DNA from: Methylovirgula sp. HY1
GTDB lineage: Bacteria > Pseudomonadota > Alphaproteobacteria > Rhizobiales > Beijerinckiaceae
Direction of reading: 5' to 3'
DNA length: 64,000 nt
Assembly: GCF_019343105.1 (NCBI RefSeq)
Contig: NZ_CP073764.1
Coordinates: forward strand, 2,170,001-2,234,000
Within the stretch, counting starts at the first letter, position 1, and every line of letters starts with the position of its first letter. A program made the translations under genes and the position numbers. Below, one piece after another: positions 40,147-50,003 of this stretch. The notes below the pieces were generated by a model. It was not told the origin of the DNA. It was given only the letters and a program-made list of their open reading frames with translations, and searched no databases.

Positions 40147-40156
40147 GATAAGCATA

Positions 40157-40540
40157 ATGCATGTCGTCGTTGAGACGCCAACGTATCAAAGATCCGCAGA
40201 ACGCGCCGGCCTCAGCGAAGACGAGCGTATTGCCATTGTTTCGATCGTCGCCTCGGACCCTATGGCGGGCGACCTCATGGAAGGAACCGGCGGTGCCCGC
40301 AAGCTGCGGATCGCCGGGCGCGGCAAGGGCAAGAGCGGTGGCTATCGCGTGATCACCTTCTATGCCGCCGACGATGTGCCGATCTTCCTTCTCGACCTCT
40401 ACGGGAAAGGAGAAAAAGCCAATTTGACGAAGGCCGAACGGAACGCCTTGCACGCCATTCTTTCGACGCTGGCCGAGAAATATCGGAAAAGCGTGGCCCG
40501 GAAAGTGGCGGCGCTTCGGACGAGGCGTGGAACCGATTGA
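40157..40540 (+). CDS. RelE/HigB-family toxin
   Basis: Probable mRNA interferase of a type II toxin-antitoxin pair. The 127-residue protein has the RelE-fold pattern used by the HigB2-like group: G-T-G-G-A-R-K-L-R-I-A-G-R-G-K-G-K-S-G-G-Y-R-V-I-T-F-Y near residues 53-79, then I-F-L-L-D-L-Y-G-K-G-E-K-A-N-L-T near 85-100. Toxin-first order with the antitoxin 13 bp downstream is typical of HigBA. No defect is visible. Confidence 0.85.
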   Translation: MHVVVETPTYQRSAERAGLSEDERIAIVSIVASDPMAGDLMEGTGGARKLRIAGRGKGKSGGYRVITFYAADDVPIFLLDLYGKGEKANLTKAERNALHAILSTLAEKYRKSVARKVAALRTRRGTD

Positions 40541-40553
40541 GAAAGGATTTGCC

Positions 40554-40850
40554 ATGACCAAAGCTGGGGAACGCTTGATCGAATCCGCCAAGGAAGCGCT
40601 TGCCTTTGCCCACGGCGAGGCCGACGAGACCCCCTATCGCATTCATGTCCCGAGCGACATCAACGTGAAGGTATTGCGTAAGAAGCTCAAGCTGTCCCAG
40701 GCGGCCTTCGCCGCGCGCTATGGCTTCGGCCTGGCGCGACTCAAGGATTGGGAGCAAGGACGCTCGCGCCCGGACAGCGCGATGCGCGCCTATCTGCTCG
40801 TGATCGCCCGTGAGCCGGATGCGGTGAAGCGCGCGCTTGAGGCGGCGTGA
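40554..40850 (+). CDS. HigA-like helix-turn-helix antitoxin
   Basis: Antitoxin and probable autorepressor for the upstream RelE/HigB-like toxin. The 98-residue protein has a Cro/C1-type helix-turn-helix near residues 42-75 ([19 protein letters not shown], then [11 protein letters not shown]), followed by a short helix. The ATG at 40554 follows GAAAGGATTTGCC; an upstream in-frame start would overlap the toxin gene. The inverted repeat before the toxin gene is a likely operator. Confidence 0.87.
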   Translation: MTKAGERLIESAKEALAFAHGEADETPYRIHVPSDINVKVLRKKLKLSQAAFAARYGFGLARLKDWEQGRSRPDSAMRAYLLVIAREPDAVKRALEAA

Positions 40851-40953
40851 CGGCGAGAGTGCCCTCTCGCTGCGCGGCTGGCTCTTGCACAGCCAAGTTC
40901 GGCCCTATAGTCCTGCTGCAACCGCCCGCCGAAGCAATCCCAAGAGATCAAAA

Positions 40954-42189
40954 ATGCCCGAAAAGAAAGAGATCAAGCGCGTCGTCCTCGCCTATTCCGG
41001 CGGCCTCGACACGTCGATCATCCTGAAATGGCTGCAGACGACCTATGGCTGCGAGGTGGTGACCTTCACCGCCGATCTCGGGCAGGGCGAGGAACTCGAG
41101 CCGGCGCGGCAGAAGGCGCTGCTCCTCGGCATCAAGCCGGAGCATATCTTCATCGAGGATCTGCGCGAAGAATTCGTGCGCGACTATGTCTTCCCGATGT
41201 TTCGCGCCAATGCGCAATATGAGGGGCTCTATCTTCTCGGCACCTCGATCGCCCGCCCCCTGATCGCAAAGAAGCAGATCGAAATCGCCCGCAAGGTCGG
41301 TGGCGATGCCGTCGCCCATGGCGCGACCGGCAAGGGCAATGACCAAGTTCGGTTCGAGCTCGCCTATTATGCGCTGGAGCCCGACATCAAGGTCATTGCC
41401 CCCTGGCGGGAATGGGATTTGACCTCGCGCACGGCGCTGCTCGCCTTCGCCGAGCAAAACCAGATCCCGATCGCCAAGGACAAACGCGGCGACGCGCCGT
41501 TCTCCGTCGACGCCAATCTTTTGCACGTCTCGTCCGAAGGCAAGGTTCTGGAAGATCCCGCCCAGACGGTGCCCGACTATGTCTATTCGCGCACCGTCAA
41601 TCCGGAAGACGCGCCGGACAAGGCGACGGTCATCGAGATCGCCTTCGAAAAGGGCGATCCCGTCGGCGTCGACGGCGTGAAAATGTCGCCGGCCACCCTG
41701 CTCGCCCATTTGAACGAACTCGGGCGGGTGAATGGCATTGGCCGCCTTGATCTCGTCGAAAACCGATTCGTCGGCATGAAATCGCGCGGCATGTATGAAA
41801 CGCCCGGTGGCACGATTCTCTATATCGCGCATCGCGGCATCGAACAGCTCACGCTCGATCGCGGCGCCGCCCATCTCAAAGACGAGCTGATGCCGAAATA
41901 TGCCGAACTCATCTATAATGGCTTCTGGTTCTCGCCCGAACGTGAGATGCTACAGGCGCTGATCGACCGTAGCCAGGAATTCGTCACCGGGACGGTCCGG
42001 GTGAAGCTGTACAAGGGCTCAGCCGTGGTCATCGGCCGGTCGAGCCCCTATTCTCTCTATGATCAGGATCTCGTCACTTTCGAGGAAGGGGCTGTTGCCT
42101 ACGACCATCGCGACGCGGCGGGATTCATCAAACTCAATGCGCTAAGGTTGCGGACGCTGGCCCGAAGGGCGCAGAAATCGCCGCCCTGA
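40954..42189 (+). CDS. argG: Argininosuccinate synthase
   Basis: Joins citrulline and aspartate with ATP to give argininosuccinate, the step before ArgH. The 411-residue protein has the N-type ATP pyrophosphatase motif A-Y-S-G-G-L-D-T-S near residues 12-20, the signature [12 protein letters not shown] near 119-130, and a standard length. The ATG at 40954 matches the family start M-P-E-K-K; a 39-codon longer frame is rejected. A weak promoter-like pair (TTGCAC / TATAGT, 40885-40911) lies upstream. It is 103 bp after the antitoxin gene and far from argH. Confidence 0.97.
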   Translation: MPEKKEIKRVVLAYSGGLDTSIILKWLQTTYGCEVVTFTADLGQGEELEPARQKALLLGIKPEHIFIEDLREEFVRDYVFPMFRANAQYEGLYLLGTSIARPLIAKKQIEIARKVGGDAVAHGATGKGNDQVRFELAYYALEPDIKVIAPWREWDLTSRTALLAFAEQNQIPIAKDKRGDAPFSVDANLLHVSSEGKVLEDPAQTVPDYVYSRTVNPEDAPDKATVIEIAFEKGDPVGVDGVKMSPATLLAHLNELGRVNGIGRLDLVENRFVGMKSRGMYETPGGTILYIAHRGIEQLTLDRGAAHLKDELMPKYAELIYNGFWFSPEREMLQALIDRSQEFVTGTVRVKLYKGSAVVIGRSSPYSLYDQDLVTFEEGAVAYDHRDAAGFIKLNALRLRTLARRAQKSPP

Positions 42190-42545
42190 GCATGCATCGA
42201 CCCCTGGCGAGCGATTTCGGCCTGCGAAATCGCTCTCACTTAAGACATTGGTGCATTTTCGCGGGCAAATGATTAGCCAGTTTTGCGGAAGATGCCCCAG
42301 AGCTGTTATGCACTGTCTGCATAGCTTGTGTTGAAAGCTTTCGGCCCAGCAAGGGTTACGCTGGTGTCGAAGGGGCGATCCGCAAGCCCCGGCGAGCGCT
42401 CCGGCACCCGCTGATGCGAATTTGCCTGGTATAAATCAACTTTACCCTGCAAATGCTCTTGCAGCACGTTTGCGATAGCGGTGATTTTGGATAGTAGGAT
42501 TCGAGACCCGCGAGATTTCGCGCAGACTCGTTCGGAGGGACAAGG
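42190..42545 (+). other. argG 3' region and SWIB upstream region
   Basis: About 355 bp without a supported gene. It contains a perfect hairpin, arms AGCGATTTCG and CGAAATCGCT with a 5-nt loop (42210-42234), about 20 bp after argG; it may end or stabilise the argG transcript though no T-run follows. The rest is presumed to hold the SWIB promoter. Confidence 0.45.
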
Positions 42546-42869
42546 ATGACAACCGCGCCAAAGAATAAGCCAGCCAGCCCCCGTAAAGGCGAGCCCGCGG
42601 CCACAAAGAAGAAGACTGCCGAAAAGGCTCCCAGCGCTTTCAACAAGGCGCTGACGCCGTCGAAAGAACTTGCCGCGATCGTCGGCCCCGAGCCGCTGCC
42701 GCGCACGGAAGTGGTGAGCAAGGTTTGGGATTATATCCGCAAGCATAAATTGCAGAACCCGGAAAACAAACGCGAGATCCTCGCCGATGCGAAGCTCGCC
42801 GCCGTCTTCGGGCAGGACAAGGCGACGATGTTCGAAATGAACAAATTCTTCGCCAAGCATTTGAAATAG
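42546..42869 (+). CDS. SWIB/MDM2 domain protein
   Basis: Small basic protein of 107 residues, with a lysine/alanine/proline-rich tail (about 1-30) resembling histone H1-type tails and a SWIB domain (about 33-107). The domain begins L-T-P-S-K-E-L-A-A-I-V-G and contains V-W-D-Y-I-R-K-H-K-L-Q-N-P and F-E-M-N-K-F-F-A-K-H-L. Such proteins in alphaproteobacteria and chlamydiae are thought to be chromatin-associated; the role here is not known. It is monocistronic and ends in a strong terminator-like palindrome. Confidence 0.88.
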   Translation: MTTAPKNKPASPRKGEPAATKKKTAEKAPSAFNKALTPSKELAAIVGPEPLPRTEVVSKVWDYIRKHKLQNPENKREILADAKLAAVFGQDKATMFEMNKFFAKHLK

Positions 42870-42901
42870 ATCTGCCGAAGCGACTCTATTCCAAACGCTT
42901 A

Positions 42902-42933
42902 CAGCAATCCCGTCTGGCCAGACGGGATTGCTG
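42902..42933 (+). terminator. Perfect 16-bp palindrome after the SWIB gene
   Basis: CAGCAATCCCGTCTGG is followed directly by its exact reverse complement. It lies 32 bp after the stop and is followed by CTCCATTTTC, so termination is likely though the T-run is weak. The symmetric sequence could also act for the opposite strand. Confidence 0.65.
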
Positions 42934-43028
42934 CTCCATTTTCAGACTCGCTCTCTTTCGAGAGTGCGGAGCTGTTCGGTCGGACGGCTTCTCTCGCTTT
43001 GGGAAAAGCCACGGCCGAAAGCCTATAA

Positions 43029-44675
43029 TCACCCCTTCTTCAATTTCCTGATCTGGGTGACGAGTCCGGCAGTCGAACCGTCGAGACCGTCGAGCGGCGC
43101 CTTGCCGTCGGCGACGATCGGCGCCAGCCGCAGAGCGAGTTCCTTGCCGAGTTCGACGCCCCATTGATCGAAGGGGTCGATGTCCCAGATCACCGATTGC
43201 ACAAAGACCTTGTGCTCATACAGCGCGAGCAATTGGCCGAGCACGCGCGGCGATAGCCTCTTGTAGAGAAACGTGCTCGACGGGCGATTGCCGGCAAAGA
43301 CTTTGTGCGGCGCCAATCTGGCGATCTCGTCTGCATCCAAACCGCGCGCGCGCAGGATCTGTTCGACCTCCGCTTGCGAACGTCCGAGCATCAGCGCCTG
43401 GCTCTGCGCCAGACAATTGGCAACGAGGAGCTGATGCTGCTGCGGATCGGCCGCGAAAGGCTGCGCCGCGACGAAGAAATCGACGGGCACGATCTCGGTG
43501 CCCTGATGGAAGAGCTGGAAAAAGGCATGCTGGCCATTGGTGCCGGGCTCGCCGAAAATAATCGGCGCGGTCATGCCTTCGACCGAGGCTCCGTCGAGCA
43601 AGACGGATTTGCCGTTCGATTCCATTTCGAGCTGCTGAAGATAGGCCGGCAAGCGCGCCAGCCGCTGATCATAGGGAATGATCGCCTGGCTCGCAGAACC
43701 GCAAAAATTACGTGACCAGATCGCGATCAGCGCCATCAGCACCGGCACGTTCTTTTCCAGCGGCGCGCTGCAGAAATGCTTGTCTATATCCTGGCCGCCG
43801 AGCAGAAATTTCTCGAATTTCTCGGCGCCTATGCCGATTGCAAGCGAGAGGCCGATCGACGACCAGATCGAATAGCGGCCGCCGACCCAATCCCAAAAGC
43901 CGAAGATCCGATCCGCCGCGATGCCGAAATCCGCAACCTTGTCGAGCGCCGTCGAGACCGCGCAAAATTGCGCCGCGACCGCCGCTTCGCCAAGTTTTTC
44001 GACGAGAATTTTTCGCGCCGCGGCGGCATTCGTCAAAGTCTCGAGCGTCGTGAATGTCTTCGAGCAGACGACGAAGAGCGTCGTTTCGAGCGGCAGCTTC
44101 GGCAAGAGATCGCCGAGATCGCTGCCATCGACATTGGCGACGAAATGCAAAGACAGATGTGGCGCGATGAAAGGCGTCAAGGCTTTCGCCGCCATGGCGG
44201 GGCCGAGGTCCGAGCCGCCGATGCCGATGTTCACGATATCGGTGAAAGCCGCGCCATTGGCGCTCTTGATCGCGCCGCCGCGAATGTCCTCGGCAAAGCG
44301 GAGCATTTTCTGCCGCTCGGCAAAAACCTCCGGCATCACGTCGCTGCCATTCGCAAACATGGGCGTCGCGCCGAGATTGCGCAGCGCCATATGCATTGCC
44401 GGCCGCGCCTCGGTCGGATTGACGATTTCACCGGCAAAGAGCGCGGCGCGGCGCTCTTCGACTTTGGCGGCGCGCGCCAGATCGAGCAGCAATGCGAGCG
44501 TCTGCCGGCTGATCCTCTGCTTGGAGAAATCGAAGAGAACATCATCGAGCGCGATATGAAAATCGTCGAATCTTTTCGGATCTTCAGCGAACAGATCAGC
44601 GATCGTGACAGACAGGTTATCCTCGCGATGCCCTTCGAGCGCGTAAAAGGCCGTCGCCAGATCGGTGGGGTCCAT
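43029..44675 (-). CDS. pgi: Glucose-6-phosphate isomerase
   Basis: Interconverts glucose 6-phosphate and fructose 6-phosphate. The 548-residue protein is of normal length. It shows the N-terminal segment F-S-K-Q-R-I-S, N-I-G-I-G-G-S-D-L-G-P near residue 150, V-C-S-K-T-F-T-T-L-E-T and G-R-Y-S-I-W-S-S-I-G-L-S in the sugar-binding domains, and the C-terminal D-Q-W-G-V-E-L-G-K signature. The ATG at 44675 fits the family start; the frame is open for 50 more codons upstream without homology. Confidence 0.96.
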   Translation of the reverse strand: MDPTDLATAFYALEGHREDNLSVTIADLFAEDPKRFDDFHIALDDVLFDFSKQRISRQTLALLLDLARAAKVEERRAALFAGEIVNPTEARPAMHMALRNLGATPMFANGSDVMPEVFAERQKMLRFAEDIRGGAIKSANGAAFTDIVNIGIGGSDLGPAMAAKALTPFIAPHLSLHFVANVDGSDLGDLLPKLPLETTLFVVCSKTFTTLETLTNAAAARKILVEKLGEAAVAAQFCAVSTALDKVADFGIAADRIFGFWDWVGGRYSIWSSIGLSLAIGIGAEKFEKFLLGGQDIDKHFCSAPLEKNVPVLMALIAIWSRNFCGSASQAIIPYDQRLARLPAYLQQLEMESNGKSVLLDGASVEGMTAPIIFGEPGTNGQHAFFQLFHQGTEIVPVDFFVAAQPFAADPQQHQLLVANCLAQSQALMLGRSQAEVEQILRARGLDADEIARLAPHKVFAGNRPSSTFLYKRLSPRVLGQLLALYEHKVFVQSVIWDIDPFDQWGVELGKELALRLAPIVADGKAPLDGLDGSTAGLVTQIRKLKKG

Positions 44676-44715
44676 GGGATTTCCAATAGTGAAAGGGTCA
44701 GGCTTTCGAAGGAGT

Positions 44716-45093
44716 TTAATACGCAACTCCGGAAACGGTTCGGCTGCGCGCATGCTCGGGCCGGAGGCCGATGATCCGGGCGGGCCAGCGGCGCAACCAG
44801 GGTATATAGATGAAAAGATGCACAAACCAAGGCGGCACCAGTTTGCTCGTATGGCTGGACTGAACCGCCGAAATCACATGATTTTGGATGAAAAACTGCA
44901 CTCTTTGCGTCGCCTTCGGCAGATGTGCCAAGTCGGCGAGCAAAATCGTCAGATCGCCGATCTCGCCCGAGGGGAGCCACGTCTCCTGATGCGACAACGC
45001 CAGAAAGGCATCGTAAAGCCCGAGGGCGTTCATCACTTCGGATGTCGAGCGAGTGATGTGGAATGGATCGTAGCGCCCCGGAGATCGAGGCAA
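44716..45093 (-). pseudogene. C-terminal remnant of an FAD-dependent oxidoreductase
   Basis: A 125-codon frame. Its second half resembles the C-terminus of UbiH/salicylate-hydroxylase-like FAD monooxygenases: K-A-T-Q-R-V-Q-F-F-I-Q-N near residues 60-71, then I-P-W-L-R-R-W-P-A-R-I-I-G-L-R-P-E-H near 96-113. The FAD-binding N-terminal G-x-G-x-x-G and the D-G motif are absent. The remaining length is about a third of such enzymes, so this looks like the 3' end of a deleted gene. The family match is by pattern only. Confidence 0.45.
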
Positions 45094-45162
45094 TCAGCGA
45101 CGCGACGCTCTCACGAAGCGACGCGACGACAATTGGAAAAGCGTCTCGGCGGGCGGACAGCC

Positions 45163-45200
45163 AAAATATAAATGGCCGGCGCGCGTTGCGAACCGGCCAT
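45163..45200 (-). terminator. Rho-independent terminator after the L,D-transpeptidase gene
   Basis: On the minus strand ATGGCCGG and CCGGCCAT arms with a GC-rich loop are followed by TTTATATTTT, 25 bp after the stop at 45225. Confidence 0.7.
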
Positions 45201-45224
45201 GAAATCTCGGCGCAGATCAAAACC

Positions 45225-45767
45225 TTACGGGACGGCGATCACCGGAGTTCCAACCTCGACTCGGCTATAGAGATCGAGCACATCCTCATTATACATGCGG
45301 ATGCAGCCATAAGAGGCCGCGGTGCCGACCGATCTGCGCATATGCGCATTCGTGCCGTGAATGGCGACCTGATAACGGCCCAAGGTGATCGCGGCGGCAC
45401 CCATCGGGTTATGCGGCGAGCCGCCGGGGATGAGGTCCGGCAGATTTGGATGATCATGAAGGACGACCGCCGGCGGCGACCATGCCGGATGGATGTACTT
45501 GCCCTCGACGGAGGTTTCGCCAAGCCAGGCCTTGCCGGCTTTGCCGACCGCGACCGGATAGCGGATCGCGCGTCCATCGCCCTCGGTGAAATAGAGTCGG
45601 CGCTGATGCTGGCTGATGATGATCACCCCGGCCGGATAATTGCTGGCAAAAGGTACGATCTCGCCATGCGCCTGGGCGGGGAGAGTTGCGGCCGCAAGAA
45701 CCGCCGACGAAAAAAGAACGGCCGACACCGCCGGGGTCAACCAGCCCTGTAGCTTCGATTTGATCAT
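45225..45767 (-). CDS. L,D-transpeptidase (YkuD domain)
   Basis: Exported enzyme that forms 3-3 peptidoglycan cross-links or attaches proteins to the wall. The 180-residue product has a signal peptide (about 1-33, ending A-Q-A) and one YkuD domain. The catalytic motif is H-G-T-N near residues 141-144, followed by S-Y-G-C-I-R-M near 155-161 with the nucleophilic cysteine. The ATG at 45767 follows GGCGGGG and gives a proper signal peptide. It is monocistronic, with a terminator downstream. Confidence 0.92.
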   Translation of the reverse strand: MIKSKLQGWLTPAVSAVLFSSAVLAAATLPAQAHGEIVPFASNYPAGVIIISQHQRRLYFTEGDGRAIRYPVAVGKAGKAWLGETSVEGKYIHPAWSPPAVVLHDHPNLPDLIPGGSPHNPMGAAAITLGRYQVAIHGTNAHMRRSVGTAASYGCIRMYNEDVLDLYSRVEVGTPVIAVP

Positions 45768-46137
45768 GACGCCCCGCCAACAAACGAGTCTCGACTTCAA
45801 GCTCGCGACGGCGTCGAACCCGCGCAATAACGCAGGATGCGATCCTCGCCGCGATATGCGCCGCAACCGCAAAAGCCTTCGCCAACTTGCGGTGGACAAT
45901 AGCAATTGCGCCGCCGCTTTGGGGGATGTATTGCGGACGGAAGTTAAGATGTTCCTTATCTGTGGCAGAGGCGCCGCAGTGCGCGCCGTGGAATTTAACA
46001 ATCGCCGGAACAAAACTCGCGCTATGGTTTGCGACGGATAAATTTGCCGCGCGACGTTATTTTACCTACGAGCGAAGTGAAAAAGCGGCTCGCATCGTCG
46101 CGAACCGCTTACTTGGCAAACCCCGAGGCAACCCTCT
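45768..46137 (-). promoter_or_regulatory. Intergenic region between acs and the L,D-transpeptidase gene
   Basis: About 370 bp without a supported gene. Its right end (46079-46110) is the acs terminator: on the minus strand AAGCGGTTCGCG pairs with CGAGCCGCTT, followed by TTTTCAC. The remainder presumably carries the L,D-transpeptidase promoter; no clear operator was seen. Confidence 0.55.
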
Positions 46138-48075
46138 TCAGCCGCGATTGCGGATCAGATCCTCGACAACACTCGGATCGGCCAAAGTCGATGTGTCGCC
46201 CAGCGCATGAAACTCGTTTTCCGCGATCTTGCGGAGAATGCGACGCATGATCTTGCCGGAGCGCGTCTTCGGCAGGCCGGGCGCAAATTGCACGACATCC
46301 GGCGAGGCGATGGGACCGATCTCCTGCCTTACCCAGGCGACGAGCTCCTTGCGTAGATCGTCACTCGCCACATTGCCTTCCATCAAGGTGACATAGGCGT
46401 AAATGCCCTGACCCTTGATGTCATGCGGATAGCCGACGACGGCCGCCTCCGCCACCAGCACATGCGCGACGAGCGCGCTTTCGACTTCCGCGGTGCCGAG
46501 CCGATGGCCCGAGACATTGATGACATCATCGACCCGGCCGGTGATCCAATAATAGCCGTCGGCGTCGCGCCGGCAGCCGTCGCCTGTGAAATATTTGCCG
46601 GGGTAGGCGGAAAAATAGGTCTGCACGAAGCGCTCGTGATCGCCGAACACGGTGCGCATCTGGCCGGGCCAGGATTCCGCGATCACGAGATTGCCTTCGC
46701 AGGCGCCTTCCAGAATGGCGCCGCCGGCATCGACGATCTCCGGCTTGACGCCGAAGAAGGGTGTCGTCGCCGAGCCCGGCTTCAACGCCGTCGCACCCGG
46801 CAGCGGTGTGATCATATGGCCGCCGGTCTCCGTCTGCCACCATGTATCAATGACCGGACAGCGGCTGTCACCGACAACGCGATAATACCATTCCCAGGCT
46901 TCCGGATTGATCGGTTCTCCGACCGTGCCGAGCAGACGCAGCGAGGCCCGACTCGTCGCTGTTACCGGCCCCTCGCCGGCTCCCATCAGCGAGCGGATCG
47001 CCGTCGGCGCGGTATAGAAAATATTGACTTTATGCTTGTCGACGACCTCCCAGAAACGCGACAGCGAGGGATAGGTCGGCACGCCTTCGAACATCAGGGT
47101 CGTCGCGCCATTGGCGAGCGGCCCGTAGAGGATGTAGCTGTGCCCAGTCACCCAGCCGATATCGGCGGTGCACCAATAAATATCGTCCTCGTGATAATCG
47201 AAGACATATTGATGCGTCATCGAGGCGAAGACGAGATAGCCGGCCGTGGTATGAACGACGCCTTTCGGCGTGCCGGTCGAACCGGACGTATAGAGAATGA
47301 AGAGCGGATCTTCGGCGCTCATCTCCGTCGCGGGACAGTCGAGCGAGGCCGCAGCCGAGACCTCTTCATACCAGAGGTCTCGACCGTCATACCAATCGAT
47401 CGCGCCGCCGGTGCGCTTGATGACGATGACCTTCTCGACAATGCCTTCGGCCTTTTTGATGGCCGCGTCGACATTGGCCTTGAGCCCGATCTTGCGGCCG
47501 CCGCGCACGCCCTCGTCGGCCGTGATCAGCAGTTTCGAACCGCAATCCTTGATGCGGCCGGCGAGCGAGTCCGGCGAAAATCCGCCAAACACGACCGAAT
47601 GCACCGCGCCAATCCGCGCGCAGGCGAGCATCGCATAGGCCGCTTCGGGAATCATCGGCATATAGATCGTGACCGTGTCGCCCTTCTGGACGCCCTGCGC
47701 CTTCAGCACATTGGCGAAACGGCAGACATGCTCGTGCAGCTCGCGATAGGTGATGTGCCGCGACTGAGTCGGATCGTCGCCCTCCCAAATGATCGCCGTC
47801 TTGTCGCCGCGCGTCGCCAAATGCCGATCGGTACAATTCATCGCGACATTGGTGGTACCGTCTTCGAACCATTTGATCGACACGGCGCCCGGCGCAAACG
47901 AGGCGTTCTTCACCTTGGTGAAGGGCTTGATCCAATCGATGCGGCGGCGCGCGTCCTCGCCCCAAAAGCCATCCGGGTCTTTGATCGAACGGGCATAAAG
48001 TTCGGCATATTTGGCCGCTTCGATATAGGCGCGCTGCGCCCATTCGGCACTGACGGGATAGATCTTATTGGACAT
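46138..48075 (-). CDS. acs: Acetyl-coenzyme A synthetase
   Basis: Activates acetate with ATP and CoA to acetyl-CoA. The 645-residue protein shows the adenylate-forming core motif [11 protein letters not shown] near residue 265, W-W-Q-T-E-T-G-G near 415, and [13 protein letters not shown]. The C-terminal acetylation site [11 protein letters not shown] contains the catalytic lysine that acetylation switches off in this family. The ATG at 48075 has an ideal GGGAGGA upstream. Confidence 0.97.
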   Translation of the reverse strand: MSNKIYPVSAEWAQRAYIEAAKYAELYARSIKDPDGFWGEDARRRIDWIKPFTKVKNASFAPGAVSIKWFEDGTTNVAMNCTDRHLATRGDKTAIIWEGDDPTQSRHITYRELHEHVCRFANVLKAQGVQKGDTVTIYMPMIPEAAYAMLACARIGAVHSVVFGGFSPDSLAGRIKDCGSKLLITADEGVRGGRKIGLKANVDAAIKKAEGIVEKVIVIKRTGGAIDWYDGRDLWYEEVSAAASLDCPATEMSAEDPLFILYTSGSTGTPKGVVHTTAGYLVFASMTHQYVFDYHEDDIYWCTADIGWVTGHSYILYGPLANGATTLMFEGVPTYPSLSRFWEVVDKHKVNIFYTAPTAIRSLMGAGEGPVTATSRASLRLLGTVGEPINPEAWEWYYRVVGDSRCPVIDTWWQTETGGHMITPLPGATALKPGSATTPFFGVKPEIVDAGGAILEGACEGNLVIAESWPGQMRTVFGDHERFVQTYFSAYPGKYFTGDGCRRDADGYYWITGRVDDVINVSGHRLGTAEVESALVAHVLVAEAAVVGYPHDIKGQGIYAYVTLMEGNVASDDLRKELVAWVRQEIGPIASPDVVQFAPGLPKTRSGKIMRRILRKIAENEFHALGDTSTLADPSVVEDLIRNRG

Positions 48076-48306
48076 GTATTCCTCCCGTGATTGCGCACCG
48101 CCGGGATCACCGGTCATGTTATCATTGCATTATGCGACAGCGCTCTCACTCGAAACAAGCCAAGGCATATAGCAATTTAGTCGCAGGACAAAGACGTCCG
48201 ATCGGCGCTTTGGCGACTTCCGCAACGACCCTGGCGACCGCCAATGCCCGTGGCGGCCAAGTAGTTCAATCATCGCAAAGACCAAAGCATCCCGCGCTGA
48301 GGCAGA

Positions 48307-49791
48307 TCAGAAATTGAAGTCCATTTGCATGATGCCGGCGTCCGATCCGTGGCCACCGGCGAGGATAATCGCCGGGCCGGCCACCTCGTGGACATATTCC
48401 ACGAAGATTCGGAGATTGTCGTTTACAGTCCAGGTCGCGGCAACGACAAGATTGGTGCCGATGTAACGTGCCGTATTTTTCGTCGTCGCGGGGAGCGGGA
48501 CCGTCCGCGAGACATAGACCGCGTCATAGATCGAGGCCCGCCACATTGCTTCCGGGCCGAGACGCAAGGCGACATTTGGAGCGGCATTGAGAATGAGGGC
48601 CGGATAGGCTTCGATCAGATTTTCGAGCGTTTCGAGGCCGACATAATTGAGCATGGTCGCCCGCGGAAACGGCGGATCGAAGGTGCCGATCGTCCGCGGG
48701 TTGCCGGGCGGGCCGCTGCTGCCGCTGAAATAGCTCGTCTGAAATTGCAGGGCCGGCCGCCAGGGCAGAGCCGGGAAGCCATAAGCAACCCGCGTCGAGG
48801 TCCCGAAGGCGGCGATGGGGAGATTCGCAAAACTGCCGAATTGATAGGCGAAATCGCTGTCATAGGTAAAATCGGCGAGGCTGCCCCAGATGCGACCGCC
48901 GAGGGTTTCACGGGTCTCATTGCCGATCAGGCCGGCATATTGCGCAGCGATGGTATGGGTCACGAAGAAATATTCATCGACCGATAGCTGGTGCACCAGC
49001 AAAGGCGTGCTCGCATAAGCCGCGAGAAAAGTTCCGGTATGCGATTGCCAGTCATCGAAGGCTTGCGCAACCGAGACCGTCGGGCGGGTCGCGACGAGAT
49101 CGAGGGTCGCGCCGGTCTCCGCTCTGAATTCGAGGCGGGCGCCATCATGTGCGGTGCGTATATTCGAACTGTCGTTGACCCAGACGAACCGGCTTGAGCC
49201 CAGGGCTATTTCTTGGCGTCCAAGGCGGGCCATGACATCGACCGAACCGAGCAGCAATTCTTTGAGCTCGAGGAATCCTTGCTGCAGCCGGCCTTCGCTC
49301 GCATCCGCCGGGTTGAGAGGCGCCACCTTGCCGAAGGCGTCGTAACGGCCGAGCTGCACGAAGATGGCGAGATGCCGATCGAGATGGAGATAGGCGTCGA
49401 TCAGCAGCCGCGAAAGATCATAGGTATCGGCGGTTGGGCCGCGCAGACCATGCGCCTCATGGCTCCAAGACCAGACCTGCTGACGAAACTCGCCGCCAAA
49501 AGACAGATAGGTGGCGGAGTCTGGGCCGATTGGCATGTGATGCAAAGCATCGAGCGGGCCGATGCGTTTGGCCGGGTCGGCGAGGGCGCTGAAATCCATA
49601 TCGTAGAATTCGAGCGCATAGGCGCCCTCGACGCGAGCAAAATATTGGGCATGCGCGCCTGTCGGTGTGAGATCGGCGACAAAGGCCGAAACAATGCCGA
49701 ACCCGACGAACGGCAGGGCCTTGGCCGGCGACAAGAAAGCCAGGAGAAAAAGCCGCCAGTTCAGGCGATCGCAGCTCGATGATAGCGCCAT
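48307..49791 (-). CDS. Alginate-export-family outer membrane protein
   Basis: Predicted outer-membrane beta-barrel of 494 residues of the alginate_exp (AlgE-like) group. An N-terminal hydrophobic stretch acts as signal region (about 12-48). The conserved Y-L-S-F-G-G-E-F-R-Q-Q segment near residues 94-104 is followed by D-A-Y-L-H-L and R-L-G-R-Q-E-I-A-L-G-S-S-R-F. Many alternating hydrophobic strands follow, and the C-terminus ends in phenylalanine (M-D-F-N-F), typical for barrel insertion. No alginate synthesis genes are nearby, so the substrate is open. Two AT-rich palindromes lie at the promoter. Confidence 0.85.
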   Translation of the reverse strand: MALSSSCDRLNWRLFLLAFLSPAKALPFVGFGIVSAFVADLTPTGAHAQYFARVEGAYALEFYDMDFSALADPAKRIGPLDALHHMPIGPDSATYLSFGGEFRQQVWSWSHEAHGLRGPTADTYDLSRLLIDAYLHLDRHLAIFVQLGRYDAFGKVAPLNPADASEGRLQQGFLELKELLLGSVDVMARLGRQEIALGSSRFVWVNDSSNIRTAHDGARLEFRAETGATLDLVATRPTVSVAQAFDDWQSHTGTFLAAYASTPLLVHQLSVDEYFFVTHTIAAQYAGLIGNETRETLGGRIWGSLADFTYDSDFAYQFGSFANLPIAAFGTSTRVAYGFPALPWRPALQFQTSYFSGSSGPPGNPRTIGTFDPPFPRATMLNYVGLETLENLIEAYPALILNAAPNVALRLGPEAMWRASIYDAVYVSRTVPLPATTKNTARYIGTNLVVAATWTVNDNLRIFVEYVHEVAGPAIILAGGHGSDAGIMQMDFNF

Positions 49792-49807
49792 GGGCTTGCC
49801 CTGAAGG

Positions 49808-49840
49808 ATATTAATATATTTAGTCTATAATATTAATATT
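49808..49840. promoter_or_regulatory. Two AT-rich palindromes at the alginate-export gene promoter
   Basis: ATATTAATAT (49808-49817) and AATATTAATATT (49829-49840) share the core ATATTAATAT and have centres 22 bp apart, about two helical turns. They sit 17-49 bp before the start codon in an AT-rich patch that also holds TATAAT-like sequences. A paired operator for a dimeric regulator is suggested. Confidence 0.5.
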
Positions 49841-50003
49841 CTAATAGGCAAGCGGCTTGCGTTGCACTCCGGTTCCGACCTGAGGCAGGCCAAGGCATTG
49901 AACACTTTCATGGGAAGAGCAGCGCCGCGCGGCGCCATGGGCTCGGAACGATCAACGCCCCGGAGCGCCGGGCAAAATGCCGTTCTTCTCTAGACGCGCC
50001 CGC

